Below, piece by piece: positions 1 to 8,135 of a DNA stretch of 64,000 nt; within the stretch, counting starts at the first letter, position 1, and every line of letters starts with the position of its first letter. Both the position numbers and the translations under genes were made by a program. Below the pieces are notes generated by a model, which was not told where the DNA came from, searched no databases, and worked only from the letters and a program-made list of their open reading frames with translations. Source of the DNA: Leadbetterella sp. (GTDB taxonomy: Bacteria; Bacteroidota; Bacteroidia; Cytophagales; Spirosomataceae); NCBI GenBank assembly GCA_019638185.1, contig JAHBUH010000017.1:1-64000 (forward strand), read 5' to 3'.

Positions 1-499
1 TTTGTGTACTGATATCAGGTGATGACTGATAAGAGCTCAGTCGTTTTTTTGATGATATATTATCAAAATCTATTTCAGTATTTAATTGTTGAGTACCATC
101 AGCATTAGTAAATGTTAGTTCGGCTTTACTATTAGTAGACCATTTAAAGATAAACTTTGATCCATCTTCAGCTATTATTCTTGTCAGGTTTGAGGTCTCA
201 TCAAAATACATTCGGGTGGCCTCCGGGCTCTCGGCAGAGGACCTGTAGCTAATAATGTCGATCGTTTTCGGAATTCCATTATTATCGCGTATTCCAAAAT
301 ATTCAACAACCTCACCGCTTTCCATATCAGCTCTTAAGATCAAAGGATCTTTGGGGTTGGTCATAAAAGTGAAAGGAGTGAAAGGTTTTTCCGGATCGTT
401 ATTTTTTTTACATTGATTAAAACTAACTCCTAACCCAACACCCAGACTTGCCAGACCTAGGTTTTGTAAAAAATTTCGGCGATTATAATGTATATCCAT
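1..499 (-). CDS. Partial Tat-signal lipoprotein-like hypothetical protein (5' part only)
   Basis: The reading frame is open from an ATG at 499-497 to the left edge of the window without a stop, so about 166 N-terminal residues are visible and the C-terminus is missing. The start NRRNFLQ resembles a twin-arginine motif (RRxFLK). A Gly/Leu/Val-rich hydrophobic stretch follows, then a Cys near residue 35 and a polar KKNNDPE linker, so this is probably a Tat-exported, perhaps lipidated, envelope protein. tatC lies at 35.4 kb in the same window. The rest contains segments such as YFDETSNLTRI and KFIFKW that vaguely resemble YD/RHS-type beta-strand repeats, but I do not recognise the family. The region is clearly AT-richer than the genes from 1 kb on. 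The reading frame is well supported; the function is unknown. Confidence 0.7.
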   Translation of the reverse strand, partial: MDIHYNRRNFLQNLGLASLGVGLGVSFNQCKKNNDPEKPFTPFTFMTNPKDPLILRADMESGEVVEYFGIRDNNGIPKTIDIISYRSSAESPEATRMYFDETSNLTRIIAEDGSKFIFKWSTNSKAELTFTNADGTQQLNTEIDFDNISSKKRLSSYQSSPDISTQ

Positions 500-510
500 G
501 ACGATTAGGG

Positions 511-576
511 TTAATATAGATTTGATAGTTTGAGCACAAATAGAAAGCCTAAGCTGTAAATAGTGATTTTTTTCAT
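511..576 (-). CDS. Possible 21-residue hydrophobic leader ORF
   Basis: A short frame starting ATG AAA AAA (MKKITIYSLGF...) and ending in TAA lies 11 bases upstream of the Tat-signal gene on the same strand. It reads like a signal peptide with nothing behind it: a Lys-Lys start followed by a hydrophobic core. It could be a leader peptide, a decayed gene start or chance. There is no independent support beyond its position and composition. Confidence 0.2.
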   Translation of the reverse strand: MKKITIYSLGFLFVLKLSNLY

Positions 577-1001
577 GAGTTGAATTAGTTTTGAATCTGT
601 TGGTTTGGTTTATTTCAGGGGCCTTAGGTCGTTTACAGGCGATATGCACAAAAGTAAGTGGCGAAAAAAAACCTTGCAACACCCGCTTAATCCAGCTTAG
701 CAAAGGTCACCTGCAAGTAGGAATTTGCTTGATAATACATAACAAGGGCATTTTTCAGATACCGTTAACTGATAGAGATGAAAGGTTAAATGAGCGATCA
801 CCTTCGGGGGTATTTTTAAAATTTTACGTAGAAAAAAATGCCGGAATGCTTAACAAATAGTAGAAAATATTTTCCGAAATGGAGGAAGTGTTTTACAGGA
901 TGGAAAGGACCTATGTAGGATAGGTGACTATTGAAAAAAATAATACCGGTTAATCCGGAATCTTTAGTAATTTAGAACCCGATTACTGCTGACTTTGAGC
1001 C
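577..1001. other. AT-rich intergenic stretch, no gene seen
   Basis: About 425 bases between the left-edge gene and the TPR kinase. The only longer frame here (89 codons, plus strand) has no recognisable motif or signal. I see no tRNA-like cloverleaf, riboswitch or strong terminator. The base composition is lower in GC than the flanking kinase genes, which suits a junction of acquired and native DNA. Confidence 0.4.
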
Positions 1002-2720
1002 ATGAGAATCCTATGCCTGCTGCTGTTTCTGCCCGTGCTTCTGTCTGCTCAAACCCGACCCAAAAGCGAAGCTGAGCGGAGAGCATGGGCCAGTTATGTG
1101 TACAAGGAGGCCATTGAGAATAATGACTCCCTGAAACTGGCGGAGGCCTATTACCTGTTTGGGAAACTGGAGACAATTACCACCGGAAATTACCTGAGAA
1201 CCCGGGTCTGGTTTCTGAAGTCGCTATCCATCCTGGAAAAATTGGGACCCGGTTATGAGCTGGCCCGCCTGCACCTCTGGCTGGGGCATTTGGAGCAGGA
1301 GCGGGGGAACAATGACCAGGCATTGATGTACTATCGCAAGGCATTAAAGGCCGGTGAAGACTCCGGAAGTGATCGGGCGTTAATCAACGCCTGGGCTTAT
1401 CTCGGTAATTTTTACGCCGGTTATGAAGAGTTTTCCCCGGGTAAGGGCAATTCCTGGTTTAACCCGGATAGCGCCGGTTTATATTACGATAAAGCAGAGC
1501 AGCTTGCAGTTAAAACCAGGGATAAGGAGGGACTTGTAGAAATTGCGGCCGCTAAGGAAAAACTGAGTATGCAGAGGGGAAAGGGGATTGACCATGCCCG
1601 TATGAACCGGGTGGTGTTAAATGTAACCGGTCAGGGCAATATGGTGGAATTACGGGCTCTCCTGAGGTTGGCGGAAAGTTTTATAGAGAAAAAAGACTTT
1701 GCCCAGGCGCATTTACGCCTGGATAAAGCAAAAAAGATATACGAAGAGCATCATTCCTATGACCGGGATGCAGACCGCCTGGTGACTTCTGCCTTTATTT
1801 CTTTCCATGAAAAGCAGGGGGAATGGAAAGAAGCCTATGAGCTGCAAAAGCAGCAGTTGGAAAGAGAGCGAAGACGCGGTCTTTACACCGACCAGGCTCG
1901 GGATGTGAGTGAGCTGAGAGAACTGTACAACGCGGAGCAAATGGAAATCGTGCTTCAAGGCCAGGAGCAGGAGCTAAAGTTGTTTGGGGAGAATATGCGC
2001 CTCCAGCACCGTTCACTGGCATTTCTGACCCTGCTTTTGGCGGTAACGGGGGTGTCTGCGGTATTGTTTTATAAGCTGTACCGCAGAAACAGGAGCATCA
2101 GCCGGCAAAACGCCATGCTGGTAAAAGAACAGAGCCACCGGTTCCGGAATAATCTCCAGGTGGTTTCCGACCTGCTTACCATGCAGTCCAGCCGGATAGA
2201 TGCGGATGCTGCCCACCTGGCCATGCAGGAGAGCCACCTGAGGTTAGAGGCGATATCTTTGTTACATAGTAAATTATACCTGAAAGACAAGTTGAATTCC
2301 GTGCGCCTGGATCGTTTTCTCAGGGGAATTACAGACGGTGTTCTAAGGGCCTTTGCCCATGATCATGTAGAAGTCAGTTATTCCGTTAAGCCGGTGGAGA
2401 TCACACCGGATGAGGCGCTGTCTCTTGGCCTGATCATGAATGAACTGACCACTAATGCCTGTAAATATGCGTTTATGCATCATCCTGCTCCCCGGTATGA
2501 GGTTTTTGCGGATATAACAGGCAATGAGCTTACCCTGAGGGTCAGTGATAACGGGCCTGCCCGTGGAAACACGGGGTCAGGTACTTCTTTCGGAACCAAG
2601 ATAATAGCCCTGCAGGTCAGCCAGCTGAACGGTGAGTATCACTTTTTTGAAAGCAATGGCCGGACCTTTGAAATGAAATATAAACGTTCTAAACCGGCAA
2701 TGAATGGCCCTCATCTATGA
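1002..2720 (+). CDS. TPR-containing sensor histidine kinase (HisKA_2 type)
   Basis: Membrane-bound sensor kinase of 572 residues. Residues 1-16 form a signal peptide (LLLFLPVLLSAQ). Residues about 30-320 are helical TPR-like repeats (for example LARLHLWLGHLEQ, ALMYYRKALKAG), which would sit in the periplasm. A single membrane helix lies near 334-357 (LAFLTLLLAVTGV). The cytoplasmic part begins with an HisKA_2 dimerisation domain: SHRFRNNLQVVSDLL carries the presumed phospho-accepting His379, followed by an HATPase domain with the N box NELTTNACKYAF and a G box VSDNGPA. The stop overlaps the start of the next gene by 4 bases (ATGA), so kinase and LytTR regulator are translationally coupled and very likely partners. 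TPR kinases of this build are common in Bacteroidota; the signal sensed is unknown. Confidence 0.92.
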   Translation: MRILCLLLFLPVLLSAQTRPKSEAERRAWASYVYKEAIENNDSLKLAEAYYLFGKLETITTGNYLRTRVWFLKSLSILEKLGPGYELARLHLWLGHLEQERGNNDQALMYYRKALKAGEDSGSDRALINAWAYLGNFYAGYEEFSPGKGNSWFNPDSAGLYYDKAEQLAVKTRDKEGLVEIAAAKEKLSMQRGKGIDHARMNRVVLNVTGQGNMVELRALLRLAESFIEKKDFAQAHLRLDKAKKIYEEHHSYDRDADRLVTSAFISFHEKQGEWKEAYELQKQQLERERRRGLYTDQARDVSELRELYNAEQMEIVLQGQEQELKLFGENMRLQHRSLAFLTLLLAVTGVSAVLFYKLYRRNRSISRQNAMLVKEQSHRFRNNLQVVSDLLTMQSSRIDADAAHLAMQESHLRLEAISLLHSKLYLKDKLNSVRLDRFLRGITDGVLRAFAHDHVEVSYSVKPVEITPDEALSLGLIMNELTTNACKYAFMHHPAPRYEVFADITGNELTLRVSDNGPARGNTGSGTSFGTKIIALQVSQLNGEYHFFESNGRTFEMKYKRSKPAMNGPHL

Positions 2721-3463
2721 AACGATCATTGAGAATCCTGGTGGTGGAAGACCAGGTGTTTACGTCAGAAAGTATAAAAGAAACCCTTCAAAGTGACGGC
2801 CACGAGGTGGTGGCTATAGCCCGCACCTATAACGAAGCCCTGGTAGCCGCCGTGAAGTTTAAGCCGGAGGTGATTATTATGGATATTGAGCTGCAAAGTC
2901 CGGCAGAAGACGGGATCCGGACGGCGGCAGATATCCGGAACGTCTTGCAGGCGCCGGTTATTTTCCTGACCGGGAAAGAAGACACCGAAAGTTTCAAAAG
3001 GGCCGCGGAGGTCAGGCCGGAAGGCTATCTGCTGAAGCCTTTTAAACCCCGTGACCTGCTAAACCAGGTAGATCTGGCCTATAGCCGTTTTAGCCGGAAT
3101 GAGCCTGCTCCGGACGACGTTTTCGTCTGGGATAACGGCAGCCATATCCGGGTCAGAAGGAATGACGTGATCTTTATGGAGGCCAAAAGGGTCTTTACCG
3201 CCATTTACAGAATCCATGAACCTGACCCCCTGATGGTGACCATGAACCTGGGGCATATCAGCCGGCATTTTCCGGAGCCTTATTTTTTCAGGTTGTCAAA
3301 ATCACTCCTGATTAATCTCAACTTTCTGCAGAAAGTAAAAGACAATGAGTTGTTTTTTGAAGGGATCAAAAAGGCGTTAAGCATCTCGGATAGCAAGAAG
3401 GCTGAATTAAAAAAGCAGTTGACCATCATCCGTTCCCCCCGAACCGGTAAAACGGACGATTAA
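2717..3463 (+). CDS. LytTR-family response regulator
   Basis: 248 residues. The N-terminal receiver domain (about 5-125) has the acidic pair E11/D12, the phospho-acceptor D56 in VIIMDIEL, the conserved Thr in FLTGKED and a Lys in YLLKPF. The C-terminal LytTR DNA-binding domain (about 135-235) contains VIFMEAKRVFTAIY and the typical FFRLSKSLLINLNFL stretch. It is the likely output partner of the TPR kinase, whose stop codon it overlaps. It should bind DNA directly and control transcription. The target genes are not evident; the next gene is a convergent TonB receptor. No terminator with a clear T-run follows. Confidence 0.93.
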   Translation: MKRSLRILVVEDQVFTSESIKETLQSDGHEVVAIARTYNEALVAAVKFKPEVIIMDIELQSPAEDGIRTAADIRNVLQAPVIFLTGKEDTESFKRAAEVRPEGYLLKPFKPRDLLNQVDLAYSRFSRNEPAPDDVFVWDNGSHIRVRRNDVIFMEAKRVFTAIYRIHEPDPLMVTMNLGHISRHFPEPYFFRLSKSLLINLNFLQKVKDNELFFEGIKKALSISDSKKAELKKQLTIIRSPRTGKTDD

Positions 3464-3610
3464 GCTTCCGGCAATTCCCCCTTTTTTCTGAAACACACCC
3501 TGGGAAAAGTGCCGGATAATGTTCAGGCCTGCCGGTATGCCTATGACGTGCACAAGGCCATCTCGCACCCGGGCTTTGGTATTCCATTATCCGTCATAGC
3601 TCCAAGCTTC

Positions 3611-5512
3611 TCAAATCTTATACTTTACTCCGCCCGTGATCCAGCGCGGCGGCTGGGCCACGAAGCCGTACTCGAAATACTTCTCGTTCAGTAGGTTATT
3701 TACGTCCAGGGTGAAGGTCAGCTGCTTCAGGCGGTAGGCGGCGCGCACATCCACCAGGCTGAAGGAACCGTAATTTACCGGCGGGGTGCTGTCGTCCCAG
3801 GAGTACTGGCCGGCCCGGTTTTTAAAGGTGTACCAGCCGCTGAGTGAAAGGTTCTTCAGGGGCTCAAAGAATAACCCGGCGGATAGCTTTTGCTTCAGGT
3901 AATTCAGGGTGTAAAACGACTGGAAACCTTCTTCTTTGCGGTCGGTGGTGATCCAGGAGAAGTTAAAGGACAGTTGCTTCAGCTTCAGCTTATTGGCCGG
4001 GAGCCCCAGGGTGTGGGCCGTTTCAAAGCCATAGCGGTTAATGTCGTTAATGTTCTCCATCAGTGGTACGGGTATGCCGGGGCGTTTGAGCTTATCAATG
4101 GCATCTTCGGTGGCAGTGTAGAAAACCGAGTAGCTGCCGGAATAAAGGCTTTTCCCGGTCTTAAAGCCTACTTCGTGCGTCCAGGCTTTTTCCGGCTTGA
4201 GGTCGGGATCGCCGGTGACAGTGGTGTTATTCAGGTACAGTTCCGTGAAGGTGGGAAAGCGCAGGGAGCGGTTAACCGAATAGTAGAGGCGGGAATCATG
4301 GCCCACGCTGTAGCCCAGGTCCAGGCCGGGGAAGAGGGAAAACCCGAACTGGGAGTTAATGTTAGCTAATGTACCGGCACTCAGGATGAAGCGGTTCCAG
4401 CGGGCGCTGTGTTCGGCAAAGAGGCTGTAATTGTCCCGTGATTTGCCCCGGGTGTAATAAAGTTCGGGCCATCCGCCGATGGCTTCCCGCTGATCCAGCT
4501 CTTCACCGAGGCGGTTAGATCGTACGGTTTCATTGCGGTATTCGGCCCCGAAGGCGCTGTTTCCCCAGGCATTCCGGAGGCGGAATTTCCATTCCAGGTC
4601 CAGCACGCCGGTTTTGTGGAGGTTAAGGGAGCTCAGCTTATTTGTGTTGCGGTAATTATCAAAGTCGTACATATCGTGGTGGATGCGGTAGTTAGCCAGG
4701 AGGGTGCCCGACAGCCGGGCTGAAAACGCATGTTTCCAGGCGGCGCTGAGCAGCTGGGACGCCACCTCTTCGTACTGGTTGTAGAATTTGGGGTGGTAGA
4801 AATTAGTGGCCCCGAAGTCGTTATTCATCCGGCCGTAACCCACCTGCAGGCTGCCTTTCCCGTAGTTTTTTTCGGCCCGAAGGGAAAGGGCGTTTTTCCG
4901 GTATTGGGTGGAAGGCAGGTAGCCGTCGCTGCCGCCCAGCTCGGCTCCGCCGGTGATGGAAAAGCGGTTTTTGACCCAGGCACCGCCGGCGTAGGTGTTC
5001 CAGGTGCCGTATTCTCCGCCGGATAGCTGCAGTTCCAGTTCTGATGCGGCCGGCTGGCGGGTGATGATGTTGATCACGCCGGAAAAGGCGCTGGGGCCAA
5101 ACACCCGGGAGGCTCCGCCCTGCAGCACTTCTATTTTCTCAATCATGGAAAAGGGGACGGGGATGTTCAGGGCGTGGTGGCCGGTTTGGGGGTCGTTAAC
5201 TTTTACGCCGTCTACCAGGATGAGAGTCTGGTCATAATGCCCGCCACGGATGCTGATATCGGCCTGTACACCGAAGGCCGAGCGGGAGCGTACATCTATG
5301 TTCATGGCGTATTGCAGCACACCGTCCAGGGTTTTAACCGGGGAGGCCTCCAGGGTCTTGCGGTCAATTACCGTGATGTTCCGGGGGGTGTTTTTAATCT
5401 CATTCCGGATGATGCCGGCGGTGACGGTAACGCTTTCTAACCGGATGGTGTCACGCTGGGCATGGGCGTTAAAACAGATAAAAGAAAAGAATATATATTT
5501 TAATATTTTCAT
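3611..5512 (-). CDS. TonB-dependent outer-membrane receptor (BtuB/siderophore-receptor type)
   Basis: A 633-residue outer-membrane barrel that imports a ligand using TonB energy. Residues 1-18 are a signal peptide ending AHAQ. The plug domain spans about 25-145, with the typical VTVTAGIIR start (TonB-box region), ADISIRGG, TLILVDGVKVND and IEKIEVLQGGASRVFGPSAFSGVINIIT. The remainder is a beta-barrel rich in alternating aromatic strands and ends in VKYKI. There is no N-terminal carboxypeptidase-regulatory domain and no SusD partner, so it is not a SusC-type glycan importer. The size fits cobalamin, heme or siderophore receptors. No cobalamin riboswitch is visible upstream, so the substrate stays open. 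The upstream region holds the 9-bp repeat array. It is transcribed in the same direction as the ligase operon but separated from it by about 250 bases. Confidence 0.92.
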   Translation of the reverse strand: MKILKYIFFSFICFNAHAQRDTIRLESVTVTAGIIRNEIKNTPRNITVIDRKTLEASPVKTLDGVLQYAMNIDVRSRSAFGVQADISIRGGHYDQTLILVDGVKVNDPQTGHHALNIPVPFSMIEKIEVLQGGASRVFGPSAFSGVINIITRQPAASELELQLSGGEYGTWNTYAGGAWVKNRFSITGGAELGGSDGYLPSTQYRKNALSLRAEKNYGKGSLQVGYGRMNNDFGATNFYHPKFYNQYEEVASQLLSAAWKHAFSARLSGTLLANYRIHHDMYDFDNYRNTNKLSSLNLHKTGVLDLEWKFRLRNAWGNSAFGAEYRNETVRSNRLGEELDQREAIGGWPELYYTRGKSRDNYSLFAEHSARWNRFILSAGTLANINSQFGFSLFPGLDLGYSVGHDSRLYYSVNRSLRFPTFTELYLNNTTVTGDPDLKPEKAWTHEVGFKTGKSLYSGSYSVFYTATEDAIDKLKRPGIPVPLMENINDINRYGFETAHTLGLPANKLKLKQLSFNFSWITTDRKEEGFQSFYTLNYLKQKLSAGLFFEPLKNLSLSGWYTFKNRAGQYSWDDSTPPVNYGSFSLVDVRAAYRLKQLTFTLDVNNLLNEKYFEYGFVAQPPRWITGGVKYKI

Positions 5513-5632
5513 TATTGTAGTAATATACTTATGTATTATTATATATTTAATTAAATGTATAAATAATTAAATAGTTAAATTTCTATGTAAAATCAATTGA
5601 AGCCCCCGGACTCTTCGTACCTCATTTTTGTA

Positions 5633-5732
5633 CTCTATGTGCTCTTTGTGTTCTATGCGCTCTATGTGAATTATTTTTTACACAAAGTACACCAGATTAA
5701 AAGCACAAAGCTCATAAAGCAGCACATAGAAG
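5633..5732. repeat. Tandem 9-bp repeats facing inverted copies
   Basis: Four consecutive 9-bp units occupy 5633-5668: CTCTATGTG, CTCTTTGTG, TTCTATGCG, CTCTATGTG. After an AT-rich spacer, complementary words follow on the same strand: CACAAAG at 5681, GCACAAAG at 5703 and CACATAGA at 5723. The two halves can pair into a long imperfect hairpin. It lies in the leader of the TonB-receptor gene, and downstream of the ligase operon, so it could act as a terminator/processing structure or be a neutral repeat. Confidence 0.7.
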
Positions 5733-5768
5733 AGTGCCAGAGTAGCTGACCGGGTTCCGGTTTGGAGT

Positions 5769-7073
5769 TTAATAAGCGCTGTCTTCGTCCACAGGCTTTT
5801 TGGAGAGTACTTTGAAATCTACTTTCCCGGAGGAGTTTCGCGGGATATCTTCGGTGAAAACGATGCTGTTCGGCAGCTTTTCACTGGATATGTTTTTGAG
5901 GAGAAAGTCACGCAGTTCATTCGTACTGACAGACCGGGTGCGGACCAGCAGGAGGGTCAGGTGGCCGGTGTTCCGGGCATCGGGAAGGAGAACGGCATCG
6001 CCGATGGCCGGGTGCAGCCGGGCAGCGTTCTCAATTTCTTCGGCAAAAATGTTCAGTCCGCGCCGGTTAAACATTCTTCCCTCCCGTCCCAGGAGGCAAA
6101 GGTAGCCTTCGGCATCGATAAAGCCCATGTCGGAAACGGTGGGTGTATGCCGGTATTCGGGGGAGATGTAAGGGCTTTCCACCCAGATCTTTTCTTCCCG
6201 GATCCGGATGCTTACACCAGGGAAGGGCCGGCCTACCGAAGTGGGTTTTTCCACGATCTCCCGGTTCTGGATGTAGCTGATATGGCCCAGCTCGGCCGCG
6301 CCGTAGTATTCGGTAAGGCATGCCACGGGGAAGATCCGGAGCAGTTTTTCTGCCAGGGCCCGGTCCAGCTTTTCACCGGCGCTGACCGCTGAAGTAACGC
6401 CGGGAAAGGTGGTGTTATCCGGCAGCAGTCGGTAGTGCGAGGGCACCAGGAAAAGGCTGCTGATGGCTTCCGACCGGATGAGGTTCCCCCAGTTTTTCGC
6501 TTCTTTCAGCGGTGTAAGCACTACGGTAGCCCCCAGCCAGAGGGCATGGATAACGGTGTTCAGGTTAGCGGAGTAACCCAGGGCATCTACCACCATGACC
6601 CTGTCAGCAGCGTGCATGCCGAACACCTCCGACTGGGCGGGGAAGGCACTGAACCACGACTGGTAGTCTTTCCAGATGAGCTTCGGGTTTCCGCCGGTTC
6701 CTGAGCTCAGAACCCCCAGGAAGTAGTGGCCGGGGGCCGGATGGTAAGGAGCTGTGGGGGCGCTACTCCCCTCCGGCACAAAATCCAGAAGCCTTAAATT
6801 ATATTTTTCCGCATAAGCCAGCTTCAGCTCCGAAGAAACGTTTTTCCCGCAGAAAACTCCCTTTTGCCCGGTATACATGAGGGCCAGGAAGCTGACCAGG
6901 TTTTCGGCTTCTGAAGGGTGGCAAAGGAGGTAATCCGCCGGGTGCTGCCGCAGCCATTCCGCCCGGCTTTGGATCAGTTCATACAGGTGCCCATAGCTGA
7001 TCTCCCGGCCCGGATATTTCAGCGCGGTTTTGGAGGGGTCGGTATGCAGGAAACGTTCAAAAAACATTTTCAA
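5769..7073 (-). CDS. Short AMP-dependent acyl-CoA synthetase/ligase
   Basis: A 434-residue ANL-superfamily adenylating enzyme that would activate a carboxylic acid with ATP and transfer it to CoA or another thiol. Core motifs are visible in order: the phosphate-binding loop SSGTGGNPKLI, the aromatic motif EYYGAAELGHIS, SDMGFIDAEGYLCLLGR with the ribose-binding Asp, the hinge RRGLNIFAEEIE, and the C-terminal catalytic Lys in RNSSGKVDF. It is shorter than typical fatty-acyl-CoA ligases (about 500-560), mostly through a compact N-terminal lobe, and resembles MenE-sized enzymes. It is the last gene of a five-gene operon and overlaps the thiolase gene by 17 bases, so the two are probably made together. 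The substrate cannot be read from sequence. No carrier-protein gene is seen nearby. Confidence 0.88.
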   Translation of the reverse strand: MKMFFERFLHTDPSKTALKYPGREISYGHLYELIQSRAEWLRQHPADYLLCHPSEAENLVSFLALMYTGQKGVFCGKNVSSELKLAYAEKYNLRLLDFVPEGSSAPTAPYHPAPGHYFLGVLSSGTGGNPKLIWKDYQSWFSAFPAQSEVFGMHAADRVMVVDALGYSANLNTVIHALWLGATVVLTPLKEAKNWGNLIRSEAISSLFLVPSHYRLLPDNTTFPGVTSAVSAGEKLDRALAEKLLRIFPVACLTEYYGAAELGHISYIQNREIVEKPTSVGRPFPGVSIRIREEKIWVESPYISPEYRHTPTVSDMGFIDAEGYLCLLGREGRMFNRRGLNIFAEEIENAARLHPAIGDAVLLPDARNTGHLTLLLVRTRSVSTNELRDFLLKNISSEKLPNSIVFTEDIPRNSSGKVDFKVLSKKPVDEDSAY

Positions 7074-8133
7074 TGATCATGGCGGTGGCCAGTCCGCCGG
7101 CGGCCGGCAGCACCACCAGTCCGCGCCGGGCGTTTTTTCCTTTTAACGCTGCCACCAGGTGGATCAGGTTAATGGTTCCGCTGGCGCCGAAAGGATGCCC
7201 GTAGGCCAGGTTTCCGCCCAGCACATTGATCCTTTCAGGAGGGATGCTGAATTCCTTTGCAAAAATAGCAGGGAGGAGAGAGAAAGACTCATTCACTTCA
7301 AAAATATCGATATCATCTGCGGTAAAGCCGCCTTTTTTCAGGACTCCGGCTGTAGCGGGCAGTACCGCCTCCGGGGCGAAACGGGGATCCCAGCCCGTGG
7401 TATACGTGGTAATGACCCGGGCCAGGGCGTTTTCCGGGCTGCTGCCCAGCAGGACCGCCGCGGCGCCGTCGTTATAATGGGCCGATACGGTACGGTCTAT
7501 AAGCTGGCCGGTGCTGAGGGCGGTAAAATCCGTGCCGGGCCTGACCGACTGATCCCGGTGCTCCGGAGCCAGCCGGTAAATAAAGCCACTGAGCAGAGCC
7601 TGTATTTCCGGGTCGGCCGCTTTTCGGTGGGATTCGCGGGTCCAGTGGAGCATCTCCGCCTTGGAAACCGCATGCTTCCGGGCGGTATTTTCAGCGGCTT
7701 CGAGTAGAGTTATGGGTTCACCGGGCGCAAAGACCGCCTTGGTGTAATACGGCTCTTTCTTCCGTGGGTCTCCGTCCCGGTAGGCCTTTAAGGGCGCCAT
7801 GCTGCGGCTTTCCATTCCTCCGGCCACCACCCTTTCAGCATTTCCTGAACGGATAAGGGCGCAGGCCAGTTCTACCGCCCGCAGCCCGCCGGAACACTGG
7901 GAGTCTATCGTGGTCACCGGGATCTCTTCGGGATAACCCGCCAGCAGGGAAGCGTAGCGGCCCATATTTCCGCCTGTACCGAAGGCATTGGCCAGCAGAA
8001 GCTCATCCGGCAGCGTTCCCGTGCGGGCCCGAATTTCCTGCAGCAGGGCGGCCATAAGCGCTTCAGGGATCGTGTCTTTGTAGATCCCGCCGGCTTTCCC
8101 GACAGGTAAACGGAGGGCCTGGTGAATGTACAT
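7057..8133 (-). CDS. Thiolase-family enzyme lacking the second catalytic cysteine
   Basis: A 358-residue protein with the thiolase fold. The nucleophilic Cys80 sits in DSQCSGGLRAVELA, followed by GGMESRS, the VNESFSL motif (equivalent of NEAFA) and GGNLAYGHPFGASG with His313. The last canonical motif, CxGGGxG, which supplies the general base/acid Cys, reads LPAAGGLATA here: Cys is replaced by Pro343. Known thiolase relatives without this Cys carry out other Claisen-type condensations or acyl transfers, so simple acetyl-CoA acetyltransferase activity is doubtful. It lies 2 bases downstream of a glycosyltransferase and overlaps the acyl ligase gene, suggesting that ligase and thiolase supply an acyl or beta-keto-acyl group to a glycan or glycolipid. 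That role is inference. Confidence 0.85.
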   Translation of the reverse strand: MYIHQALRLPVGKAGGIYKDTIPEALMAALLQEIRARTGTLPDELLLANAFGTGGNMGRYASLLAGYPEEIPVTTIDSQCSGGLRAVELACALIRSGNAERVVAGGMESRSMAPLKAYRDGDPRKKEPYYTKAVFAPGEPITLLEAAENTARKHAVSKAEMLHWTRESHRKAADPEIQALLSGFIYRLAPEHRDQSVRPGTDFTALSTGQLIDRTVSAHYNDGAAAVLLGSSPENALARVITTYTTGWDPRFAPEAVLPATAGVLKKGGFTADDIDIFEVNESFSLLPAIFAKEFSIPPERINVLGGNLAYGHPFGASGTINLIHLVAALKGKNARRGLVVLPAAGGLATAMIIENVF

Positions 8134-8135
8134 GA

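Noticed and set aside
591-860. 89-codon frame in the AT-rich left region
   Set aside because: No signal peptide, no motif, poor codon pattern, and no neighbouring partner.
3513-3593. CGGATAATG/CATTATCCG inverted repeat between the LytTR gene and the TonB receptor
   Set aside because: Nine-base arms with a loop of more than 60 bases and no T-run; too weak to call a terminator or operator.
5513-5768. Possible cobalamin riboswitch upstream of the TonB receptor
   Set aside because: No B12-box-like conserved core is visible; the region is AT-rich and dominated by the 9-bp repeats.
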